From JBOGFI01 sp050743365 (lineage in GTDB: Bacteria; Actinomycetota; Acidimicrobiia; IMCC26256; JACDBD01), in the NCBI GenBank assembly GCA_050743365.1, contig JBOGFI010000247.1, positions 1 through 6,329 on the forward strand: a DNA stretch of 6,329 nucleotides. Direction: 5' to 3'. How positions within the stretch are numbered: the stretch's first letter is position 1; every line of letters begins with the position of its first letter. Below, one piece after another: positions 1 through 6,327 of the stretch. The translations under genes and the position numbers were made by a program. The notes below the pieces were generated by a model that saw nothing but the letters and a program-made list of their open reading frames with translations, was not told the origin of the DNA and did not search any database.

Positions 1-214
1 GCGGGGAGCTCGCCGGGACCGGCGACCGAGGCCGCCGGCCGAGCGGCGCCCAGAGGGCGAGCGCCAGCCCGAGCACGAGGCCCACCACCGGAAGGACGGT
101 GAGGGCGGAGCTGTTCAGCGGCAAGGCACCGAAGGAGAGCAGCGTGACGCCGAGGAAGAGGCCCATGAGGAGGCCGGAGATCGTCCCGAGGACCGGCCGC
201 CCTCGCCGCCTCAT
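1..214 (-). CDS. Small two-helix integral membrane protein, C-terminus cut by window edge
   Basis: I do not recognise a named family. The reading frame opens with ATG at 214-212 and stays open to base 1, giving at least 71 residues; the C-terminus lies outside the window. It begins with a basic stretch (MRRRGRP), followed by a hydrophobic helix at about residues 8-30 and a second at about 37-58, separated by a short turn containing LPLNSS. A basic segment (GRRPR) follows the second helix, so both ends probably face the cytoplasm (positive-inside rule). Its start overlaps the stop codon of the upstream exported-protein gene by one base (TGATG), which points to translational coupling and a shared transcript. 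The coupling suggests the two products act together at the membrane, but no function can be read from the sequence. Codon use matches the neighbours. The frame is convincing because of the overlap and the clean pair of hydrophobic segments. Confidence 0.72.
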   Translation of the reverse strand, partial: MRRRGRPVLGTISGLLMGLFLGVTLLSFGALPLNSSALTVLPVVGLVLGLALALWAPLGRRPRSPVPASSP

Positions 215-765
215 CACGCGCCTCGGGCCCGGGGCCGGGCCGCGATCACGACGCCCGCGGCCGACAGGGCGGTGATGACGAACGCCACCGGGCCGGCGGG
301 GCTGCTGAAGAAGCCGCCCTTCACCTTCAGGGTGACCGAGCCCTCGCACCTGGGCAGGCCCGCGTCCTGGTGGAACCCGCTCACCTCGACCTCGTAGCCG
401 CGGGGTGTGAACACGGGGAGGTCGTAGCTGTAGGTGTCGGACTTCTCGATCTTGTCGGCGTCGGGATCGCTCCAGTTCCCCGGCTCGAAGTCGGGAAGCG
501 GGAAGGGCAGGTCGACCTTGACCTCTCCCGAAACCTCGCGCGGCGGCGTGGCACCCGCGACCGTCCCTGTGTACCTGACCTTGTCCTCGGGCTCGATCTC
601 GATGGTGCCGCTCGCCGTCTTGGCGTCGACCGTGACCTTGCTCTCCACGAACTGCCCCGAGGCCTCGCATGGCCCCGAGAGATCGGCCGACGCCGGCCCC
701 GCGGACCACGCAATCGCGGCGGCGGCGAGCCCGACCATCGACACCACCCGGATGGGTCGTCCCAA
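214..765 (-). CDS. Exported protein with C-terminal membrane anchor, function unknown (TTG start)
   Basis: This predicts a 183-residue exported protein. I start it at TTG (765-763) because a GGGGAGG Shine-Dalgarno lies 7 bases upstream and a promoter sits just before that. The frame is open further upstream to a TTG at 858, but that start has no ribosome site and lies upstream of the promoter. From the chosen start, residues 1-27 form a signal peptide: basic GRPIR, hydrophobic GLAAAAIA, and a cleavage site after ASA before Asp28. The mature part has alternating polar/hydrophobic stretches that suggest a beta-rich domain, with many Asp, Glu, Pro and Thr residues. Its only two cysteines (Cys33 and Cys140) probably form a disulfide. 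A hydrophobic helix at about 159-176 and a basic tail (RPRARGA) anchor it in the membrane; there is no LPXTG motif. So most of the protein faces outside. The next gene overlaps the stop codon by one base. The family is not one I can name. Confidence 0.8.
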   Translation of the reverse strand: MGRPIRVVSMVGLAAAAIAWSAGPASADLSGPCEASGQFVESKVTVDAKTASGTIEIEPEDKVRYTGTVAGATPPREVSGEVKVDLPFPLPDFEPGNWSDPDADKIEKSDTYSYDLPVFTPRGYEVEVSGFHQDAGLPRCEGSVTLKVKGGFFSSPAGPVAFVITALSAAGVVIAARPRARGA

Positions 766-772
766 GGCCCTG

Positions 773-779
773 CCTCCCC
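773..779 (-). promoter_or_regulatory. Strong Shine-Dalgarno that fixes the TTG start of the exported-protein gene
   Basis: On the minus strand GGGGAGG is followed by a 7-base spacer and then TTG at 765. It is a near-ideal match to the anti-Shine-Dalgarno sequence and decides the start codon, because the resulting protein begins exactly at the basic n-region of the signal peptide. Confidence 0.75.
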
Positions 780-801
780 GGCTCGCATTCCGGCCGCAGG
801 T

Positions 802-830
802 TTCATACTCCTCGTCCGCCACCTCGTCAA
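802..830 (-). promoter_or_regulatory. Housekeeping (sigma-70/SigA type) promoter for the exported/membrane protein pair
   Basis: Read on the minus strand, a -35 element TTGACG (830-825) is separated by exactly 17 bases from a -10 element TATGAA (807-802). That is 5 of 6 matches to TTGACA and 4 of 6 to TATAAT with optimal spacing, and it stands out in such GC-rich DNA. Transcription should begin near 795, giving a leader of about 30 bases before the TTG start at 765. It also shows that the longer open frame reaching 858 is not translated from this transcript. Confidence 0.65.
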
Positions 831-869
831 CGACCCGGGGATCAACCACGCCCGACAACCCGGTCGGTA

Positions 870-879
870 GGGTCGACCC
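870..879. promoter_or_regulatory. Perfect 10-base palindrome over the ribosome site of the LemA-like gene
   Basis: GGGTCGACCC ends three bases before the ATG at 883 and contains the GGG part of the weak Shine-Dalgarno (TAGGG). A small inverted repeat, CCGAC/GTCGG (852-856 and 863-867), lies just upstream. It could be an operator half-way between the divergent genes, or a hairpin hiding the ribosome site, or a chance GC palindrome; the sequence alone does not decide. Confidence 0.25.
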
Positions 880-882
880 ACG

Positions 883-1443
883 ATGGCTCGGTGGGTCCCG
901 CGTCTGGCGGTGGTGGTCGTCACGCTCCTCGTCGCCGCGACGGTCGCGCTCGTGCTGGCGAGCCGGCCGAAGCTGGAGGGTGACCGCGACCGGGTGGCCG
1001 AGCGCTGGACGCCGCTGCGAGGACCGCTGGCCGAGCGCTACGACGAGCTGGACGGCGTGCTCGACGAGCTGCGCGCCGCTGGTGGCGGCGAGCGCGACGT
1101 CGCCCGCGAGCTCGACCGGTCGCTGAGGCGCTGGAACGAGCTGCGCGACGCGTCGAATGCGGACGCGGACACCGACGCCGAGGCCCGCACGGCCAACGAG
1201 CTGGAGGGCCTCGCGGGGCGCGTGCGGGCGACCGTGGCCGCTTCGGCGCGGCTCGGCGATGCGCAGCCGATCCAGGAGGCGCTGGACGCGTTCGCACTCG
1301 CGGCACCGCCGGAGACGGCGGTCAGCGCGTACAACGACGCCGCCCGGGACTACCAGGAGACGCGTGAGAGCCTGCGGTACGGCACCGTGGCCCGTGTGCT
1401 CGGTTACGACGCCCGCCCTGCGCTCGCGCTCGCCCGTCCCTAG
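883..1443 (+). CDS. Membrane-anchored helical protein, divergent LemA-like
   Basis: The 186-residue product has an N-terminal basic end and a single hydrophobic helix at about residues 8-26, best read as an uncleaved signal anchor because no good cleavage site follows. The rest is a charged, Ala/Arg/Glu/Asp-rich helical region with likely coiled-coil segments at about 34-90 and 100-125, interrupted by a loop rich in Asn, Asp and Ala (90-99). The layout follows LemA proteins: an N-terminal helix, a segment resembling the LemA RR-D-L-IPNLV region (Trp42, then AERYDELDGVL), and a C-terminal stretch AYNDAARDYQETRESL followed by VARVLGYDARPAL, which matches the LemA pattern YN-A-RDYN...FP...A..FGF. 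LemA family proteins are poorly understood membrane proteins. A weak TAGGG lies 10 bases before the ATG. It is divergent from the exported-protein pair and convergent with gltB; I see no clear promoter of its own. The family link is an inference from weak motifs. Confidence 0.78.
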   Translation: MARWVPRLAVVVVTLLVAATVALVLASRPKLEGDRDRVAERWTPLRGPLAERYDELDGVLDELRAAGGGERDVARELDRSLRRWNELRDASNADADTDAEARTANELEGLAGRVRATVAASARLGDAQPIQEALDAFALAAPPETAVSAYNDAARDYQETRESLRYGTVARVLGYDARPALALARP

Positions 1444-1467
1444 CCCACCGTCGTCAGCGGGCCGCGG

Positions 1468-4400
1468 CTATCGCGACGCGCCGAGCAGGCCCTCGTTGGC
1501 GCGCTCGATACGGGCGACCTCGCCCACGGGGGCGACGCGCCAGAAGCAGCGCAGGCTGGCGTCCCAGTCGGCGAGCATGCCGCCGGCGCGCGGCGAGCCG
1601 GTGAGCTCGCGGTGCCGCTCGACGAGGAATCGCAGCTCGGCCGCCTGGGCGTCGTCCCCGACCTTCGACGCCTCGACCAGCTGCGGGTTGAGGCGCGAGG
1701 CGAGCAAGCCGTCGGGGTCGTACACGAACGCCTGCCCCCCGGTCATGCCGGCTCCGAGGTTGTAGCCGAAGTCGCCGAGGATCACGCACGTGCCCCCGGT
1801 CATGTACTCGCAGGCGTGGTCGCCGGTGCCTTCCACGACCGCGGTGGCGCCGCTGTTGCGCACCGCGAAGCGCTCGCCTACCCGGCCGGCGAGGAACACC
1901 TGCCCGGCGGTCGCGCCGTAGAGCACCGTGTTCCCTGCCAGCACCGGGTCACCGACGTCGTCTACCGGGGGCCGGACCACGATGCGGCCGCCGCCCTGCC
2001 CCTTGCCGAGGTAGTCGTTGGCTTCGCCCACGAGCTCGAGCGCGATCCCGTCCGCGATGAACGCCCCGAAGCTCTGGCCTGCCGAGCCCGTGAAGCGTGC
2101 GGTGACCGACCCCGGGGGCAGGCCGTCGCCCCACTCGAGGCCGATCGCGCCGCCGAGCGACGCACCCACCGTGCGGTCGGCGTTCGTGATGTCGTACTCC
2201 AGCTCGAGCTCGCCGCCCTCCCAGAGCGCGGCGAAGGCGTCGCTGAGTAGCCGCTCGTCGAGCGCCGAACGCGGCCGCTGGATCGGCACGTGCGCGACGA
2301 ACCGGCGCGGCGCGGCCTGGTCGGCCGGCGCCACCAACAGCGGCGACAGGTCGAGCGCGTCGGCGCGGGCGTCGCCCGCGGTGCGCTGGCGCAACAGCTC
2401 CACGCGACCGATCGCATCGTCGAGCGAGCGCAGGCCGAGCGGCGCCAGCAGCTGCCGGACCTCCTCGGCCACGAACAGGAGGTACTGGGCGACACCCTCG
2501 GGTGTCCCGCTGAACTTCGCCCTCAGGTTGGGTCGCTGCGTCGCCACCCCGGTGGGACAGGTGTCGCGGTGGCAAGCTCGGACCATGATGCAGCCCTCTG
2601 CCATCATGGCGGCGGTTCCGAAGGAGTACTCGTCGGCGCCGAGCAGCGCGGCTACGAGCACGTCTCGTCCCGTACGGAAGCCGCCGTCGACGCGGACGCG
2701 GACGCGGTCGCGAAGGTGGTTCTCGATGAGCGCCTGCTGCGTGTCGGCGATGCCCAGCTCCCAGGGCATGCCCGCGTGCTTGATCGACGAGAGCGGCGAG
2801 GCGCCCGTCCCGCCGTTGTTGCCCGAGATCTGCACCACCTCGGCCAGAGCCTTCGTCACGCCCGCGGCGATCGTGCCGACGTTGTCCTCGGCGACCAGCT
2901 TGACCGACACCTCCGCAAGCGGGTTGACCTGCTTGAGGTCGTAGATGAGCTGGGCGAGGTCCTCGATCGAGTAGATGTCGTGGTGGGGCGGCGGCGAGAT
3001 CAGCCCCACCCCGGGCTGCGTGTGTCGCAGCCGCGCGATCTCGCCGCTGACCTTGTGCCCGGGGAGCTGACCGCCCTCCCCCGGCTTCGAGCCCTGGGCG
3101 ATCTTGATGTTGAGCTCGTCGGCGAACGCGCAGTACTCGGGGGTCACGCCGAAGCGGCCCGACGCGATCTGCTTGATGCGTGAGTTGCGGTCGCGCGCCG
3201 TCCGGCGGGTACGGAAGCGATACGGGTCTTCGCCGCCCTCGCCGCAGTTGCTGCGCCCGCCGATCATGTTGAGGGCGATCGCGAGCGTCTCGTGGGCCTC
3301 CTTGGACAGCGCGCCGTGAGACATCGCCCCGGTCGAGAACCGCTTCGTGATCTCGTCGGCGGGCTCGACCTCGTCGAGCGGTACCGGGTCAGCGGCCGGC
3401 ACGATCTCGAGGAGGTCGCGCAGCTCGGTGACCGGACGCGACTCCACCAGCTCGCGGAACGCGTCGTACAGCTCGCTGCGGCCCTCACCCACGGCCCGCT
3501 GGAGGAGGTGGGCGGCGCGTAGCTCGGCCGGGTCGGGTGACGGCAACGGCTCCTCCCTCGTGCCGGGAGCCTCACCGTTCCCGTCGAGGATGAGCACCTT
3601 CCCCTGATCCTCCGGCGGGGCGGGCTCGAGGCGGTCGAGCTCCTCGCCGTCTTCCCCGTCAGCGGCGGCGATGACCCCGGACGCCGCCTGGAGGGCGTCC
3701 ACCACATCGGGGTTGTTGGCGTGGTACTCGCCGCCGCGCTTGCGGAACCGCACCCAGCCCGGCTCCTCGAGCGTGGCCTCCTCGCCCTCGAAGCCGGCGG
3801 CGTGGCGGGCCAGCACGTCGGCGCCCAGCACCTCGAAGCCGACCCCGCCCACGTTCGACGCCGTGTCGCGCAGGCACAGCTCGACAACCTCGGGGGCGAG
3901 GCCGAGCGCCTCCGAGATCTGGGCGGCGCGGTAGCCGTCGACGGTGGAGATCCCCATCTTGGAGAAGATCTTGAGCACGCCGTCCTCGAGCGCCGCCTGC
4001 AGCTGCGTCTGCGCTGCCGACGAGTGCAGCTCGCCGAGCTGCCCCTCGTCGGCCATGGCCGCCACGGTCTCGAGCGCCAGCCGCGGGCAGACGGCGTCGG
4101 CGCCGTAGCCCACAAGGCATGCGAGCGCGTGCACGTCGCGGGCGTCGCCGCTGTCGACGACGATCGACGTGTCCTGGCGAACGCGCTCGGCGATGAGACG
4201 GTGGTGGACGGCACCGGCGGCGAGCAGCGACGGGATGGGTGCGCGGGCCTCGCTCACGGCCGCGTCGGAGATCGCGAGGATCGCGGCGCCACCGGCGACG
4301 GCGTCGACGGCCTCGGCCGCGAGTTGGTCGAGGGCGCGCTGGAGGCCGGCGGGCCCGTCCCCTGCGGCAAACGTGGCGTCGAGGCGCGCCGCGGGGAACG

Positions 4401-6123
4401 GCGATCGCTGCGGGTCGAGCAGCGCCTCCACCGCCGACGGGTACAGGAAGAAGGTGGGCAGCTCGAGCAGGCGGCAGGCATCGCCGCGCTCGCTCAGCAG
4501 CGGCCGGCGCGGCCCGAGACAAGTGCGCAGCGACATCACCAGCCGCTCCCGGAGGTGGTCGATCGGCGGGTTGCTCACCTGGGCGAAGCGCTGCTTCAGA
4601 TAGTGGAAAAGCGGCCGGGGCCGCGTCGCCACGGCCGCGAACGGCACGTCGTCGCCCATTGAGAACGTGGGCTCCTTGGCGTCGGTGGCCATGGGCTTGA
4701 GCACCATCGCCACCTCCTCCTTGGTCACACCGAAGGCAGCCTGACGGCGCGGCAGCTCCTCGTCGCCCGGCATCAACTCGACCGGGTAGCCGATGCTGAA
4801 TGGTCGCAGGCCGTCGCGGGCCCACTGCGCGAACGGAGCGCGGCGCGCGAGCCACGTCTTGACACTCGCGTCGGTCTGCACACCCTCCTCGGGGTCGACG
4901 CAGAGCATGTCGCCCGGGCCGAGCCGGCCGCGCCTCACGCTCCCCCGCCCGGTCACCGGCACCGCGCCGACCTCCGAGGCGCACACCACGAGGCCGTCCT
5001 CGCACACCTGCCACCGCAGCGGGCGCAAGCCGTTGCGGTCGAGAGCGGCGCCCACCCGGTGGCCGTCGGTGAAGATGAGCCCCGCGGGCCCGTCCCACGG
5101 GTCGGTGAGGCAGGCGTGGTAACGGAAGAAGTCGCGCACGCCTGGTGGGAGGTCGCGCTGACCCTCCCACGCCTCGGGCACGAGCATGGCGACCGCGTGA
5201 CGCACGTCGCGGCCGCCGTGGACTAGCAGCTCGACGGTGGCGTCGAGCTTGCCGGAGTCGGAGCCGGACGGGTCGAACAGGGGCCGGAACAGCTCCTCTG
5301 GCCCCAGGCTGGCCTCCTCCGTCCCCAGCCGGCCGCGCGCCGCCATGCGGTGCTCGTTGCCCATCAGCGTGTTGATCTCGCCGTTGTGGCACAGGTTGCG
5401 GAACGGCTGCGCCCGCTCCCATGCCGGGCTGGTGTTCGTGGAGAAGCGGCTGTGGAAGATCACGAACGGCGCGACGAAGTCGGTGGCCTCGAGATCGGGG
5501 TAGAAGCCGGAAAGCCGGTCGCTGATCACGAGCGCTTTGTAGTTAACGGTGGCAAACGACCAGCTGGCGAAGTAGTGCCGCACCCCCGCGTCGCGGCAGC
5601 AGGCCTCGGCCCGGCGCCGCGCCCGGAACGCACGTCGTTCCGACTCGACATCGTCGACGTCGTCGGGACGGAGCACGATCCCGTGGAGTAGGGCGGGCAG
5701 ACCGGCCCGCGCCTGGGCACCGATTTGCGCTTCGTCGATCGGCACCTCACGCCATCCGGCGAGCTCGATGCCTTCCTCCTCGCACGCGGCCGCCACCGCG
5801 TCCTGCGCCGATCGCCGGGCGGCCTCGTCGTGAAGATCGAGGAAGGCGGAGACGATACCGAGGCGCGCCGGCTCGAGGTCGCGGCCGAGCGCGTCGCGCC
5901 CGACCCGGGCGAAGAACTCCCGGGGCATCGGGGCCAGGATCCCGGCGCCGTCGCCCGAGAGCCCGTCGGCGGCGATCGCCTGCCGGTGACGCACGCAGGC
6001 GAGTCCCGTGAGCGCGAGCTCGACGATCTCGCGGCTGCGCCCGCCACCCGCGTCGGCCACGAAGCCGATGCCGCAGGCGTCGATCTCCGCGCGGCGAGGG
6101 CGTCGGCGCTCACGGTCGGGCAC
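1468..6123 (-). CDS. gltB: Glutamate synthase (GOGAT) large/alpha subunit, bacterial NADPH type
   Basis: This 1551-residue enzyme makes two glutamates from glutamine and 2-oxoglutarate, the second step of GS-GOGAT ammonia assimilation in the cytoplasm. It starts at GTG with GAGGAG 5 bases upstream. A 16-residue propeptide precedes Cys17 (DACGIGF), the expected N-terminal nucleophile of the class II glutaminase domain (17 to about 435), which also shows HSRFSTN (224-230), HNGEINT (246-252) and SDS (288-290). The central domain covers about 450-745. The FMN synthase domain (about 790-1260) has RFSTGAMSHG (928-937), PGEGGQLPG (1014-1022), SPPPHHDIYSIEDLAQLIYD (1043-1062), VKLVAE, GGTGASP and the 3Fe-4S cysteines Cys1178, Cys1184 and Cys1189 (spacing 5 and 4). 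The GXGXG beta-helix domain occupies about 1285-1490. The 27-residue ferredoxin-loop insertion of plant/cyanobacterial enzymes is absent after GEDPYRF, so a GltD partner supplying NADPH electrons is expected; none is in the window. Unusual points are an acidic linker (about 812-874) and HRQA where HRGA is usual. Confidence 0.98.
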   Translation of the reverse strand: MPDRERRRPRRAEIDACGIGFVADAGGGRSREIVELALTGLACVRHRQAIAADGLSGDGAGILAPMPREFFARVGRDALGRDLEPARLGIVSAFLDLHDEAARRSAQDAVAAACEEEGIELAGWREVPIDEAQIGAQARAGLPALLHGIVLRPDDVDDVESERRAFRARRRAEACCRDAGVRHYFASWSFATVNYKALVISDRLSGFYPDLEATDFVAPFVIFHSRFSTNTSPAWERAQPFRNLCHNGEINTLMGNEHRMAARGRLGTEEASLGPEELFRPLFDPSGSDSGKLDATVELLVHGGRDVRHAVAMLVPEAWEGQRDLPPGVRDFFRYHACLTDPWDGPAGLIFTDGHRVGAALDRNGLRPLRWQVCEDGLVVCASEVGAVPVTGRGSVRRGRLGPGDMLCVDPEEGVQTDASVKTWLARRAPFAQWARDGLRPFSIGYPVELMPGDEELPRRQAAFGVTKEEVAMVLKPMATDAKEPTFSMGDDVPFAAVATRPRPLFHYLKQRFAQVSNPPIDHLRERLVMSLRTCLGPRRPLLSERGDACRLLELPTFFLYPSAVEALLDPQRSPFPAARLDATFAAGDGPAGLQRALDQLAAEAVDAVAGGAAILAISDAAVSEARAPIPSLLAAGAVHHRLIAERVRQDTSIVVDSGDARDVHALACLVGYGADAVCPRLALETVAAMADEGQLGELHSSAAQTQLQAALEDGVLKIFSKMGISTVDGYRAAQISEALGLAPEVVELCLRDTASNVGGVGFEVLGADVLARHAAGFEGEEATLEEPGWVRFRKRGGEYHANNPDVVDALQAASGVIAAADGEDGEELDRLEPAPPEDQGKVLILDGNGEAPGTREEPLPSPDPAELRAAHLLQRAVGEGRSELYDAFRELVESRPVTELRDLLEIVPAADPVPLDEVEPADEITKRFSTGAMSHGALSKEAHETLAIALNMIGGRSNCGEGGEDPYRFRTRRTARDRNSRIKQIASGRFGVTPEYCAFADELNIKIAQGSKPGEGGQLPGHKVSGEIARLRHTQPGVGLISPPPHHDIYSIEDLAQLIYDLKQVNPLAEVSVKLVAEDNVGTIAAGVTKALAEVVQISGNNGGTGASPLSSIKHAGMPWELGIADTQQALIENHLRDRVRVRVDGGFRTGRDVLVAALLGADEYSFGTAAMMAEGCIMVRACHRDTCPTGVATQRPNLRAKFSGTPEGVAQYLLFVAEEVRQLLAPLGLRSLDDAIGRVELLRQRTAGDARADALDLSPLLVAPADQAAPRRFVAHVPIQRPRSALDERLLSDAFAALWEGGELELEYDITNADRTVGASLGGAIGLEWGDGLPPGSVTARFTGSAGQSFGAFIADGIALELVGEANDYLGKGQGGGRIVVRPPVDDVGDPVLAGNTVLYGATAGQVFLAGRVGERFAVRNSGATAVVEGTGDHACEYMTGGTCVILGDFGYNLGAGMTGGQAFVYDPDGLLASRLNPQLVEASKVGDDAQAAELRFLVERHRELTGSPRAGGMLADWDASLRCFWRVAPVGEVARIERANEGLLGASR

Positions 6124-6140
6124 AGAGTCTCCTCGCTCTG
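6123..6140 (-). promoter_or_regulatory. gltB ribosome binding site in a small hairpin loop
   Basis: On the minus strand GAGGAG (6134-6129) lies 5 bases before the GTG start, a good Shine-Dalgarno. It sits in the 8-base loop of an inverted repeat, CAGAG (6140-6136) and CTCTG (6127-6123), whose last base is the G of the start codon. The stem is only 5 bp, so it may just display the site in a loop or may be chance. The ribosome site itself is well supported; a regulatory role for the hairpin is speculative. Confidence 0.6.
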
Positions 6141-6232
6141 ACGGCGCCGCTCGGGCGGAGGGCGGTGGAGCGAGGCGGGAACACGCGCCTCGCCCGGGTC
6201 GGATTGGGGGCGACGGCGCTGTCGCGATCGTC

Positions 6233-6238
6233 AGGATA
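6233..6238 (-). promoter_or_regulatory. Possible -10 element for gltB
   Basis: TATCCT on the minus strand matches TATAAT at 4 of 6 positions, including the key TA and final T. The -35 position at 17-bp spacing reads CATTCG, a poor match. If used, transcription begins near 6226, leaving a leader of about 100 bases before the GTG. I see no riboswitch or recognisable nitrogen-regulator site in this leader. Tentative. Confidence 0.3.
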
Positions 6239-6285
6239 GCCCAGCCCCGCCCGCTCGAATGCGTTTTCTCCTTCGCGCGCTAAGA

Positions 6286-6327
6286 GGCGACCGGCCGCGC
6301 CGCAGGTACCCTGCGGCGCAGGTCGCC
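6286..6327. terminator. Two-part 17-bp hairpin upstream of gltB, possible terminator of the neighbouring unit
   Basis: A perfect 10-bp inner stem, GCGCCGCAGG (6297-6306) with CCTGCGGCGC (6310-6319), closes a 3-base loop (TAC). An outer 7-bp stem, GGCGACC (6286-6292) with GGTCGCC (6321-6327), surrounds it; the internal loop is GGCC on one side and A on the other. On the minus strand it is followed by TCTTAG, not a true T-tract; on the plus strand the window ends. A U-tract-free terminator of a minus-strand gene beyond the right edge fits best, but a structured leader or a protein-binding site is possible. The hairpin is certain on paper; its role is not. Confidence 0.45.

Noticed and set aside
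381..923. Alternative minus-strand frame over the exported-protein gene, with an internal ATG right after GAGGAGT.
   Set aside because: The spacing from GAGGAG to that ATG is one base, the ATG overlaps the -10 element, and the product is Arg/Pro-rich with no domain, whereas the chosen frame gives a signal peptide.
434..1126. Plus-strand open frame across the exported-protein gene and into the LemA-like gene.
   Set aside because: It spans the divergent promoter region and is antisense to one real gene and out of frame with the other.
1444..1467. Bidirectional terminator between the convergent stops.
   Set aside because: Only 4-bp stems (for example CGCG-GCTAT-CGCG reaching into the gltB end) and no T-tract are present, so none can be supported.
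3721..4662. A 313-codon open frame on the plus strand antisense to gltB, with several other long antisense frames (for example 2018-2944 and 2290-3183).
   Set aside because: They mirror the codon periodicity of gltB; they have no convincing ribosome sites, membrane segments or domains.
3659..5422. A 587-codon open frame on the minus strand in another frame, rich in Arg, Ala, Pro and Gly.
   Set aside because: It lies wholly inside gltB and its composition is that of a shifted GC-rich frame with no recognisable domain.
6245..6275. Tiny leader-peptide frame on the minus strand: AAGGAG followed by ATT and nine codons to a TGA.
   Set aside because: ATT is a very rare start, the frame overlaps the possible -10 element, and the peptide has no run of Glu/Gln or other attenuator-like codons.
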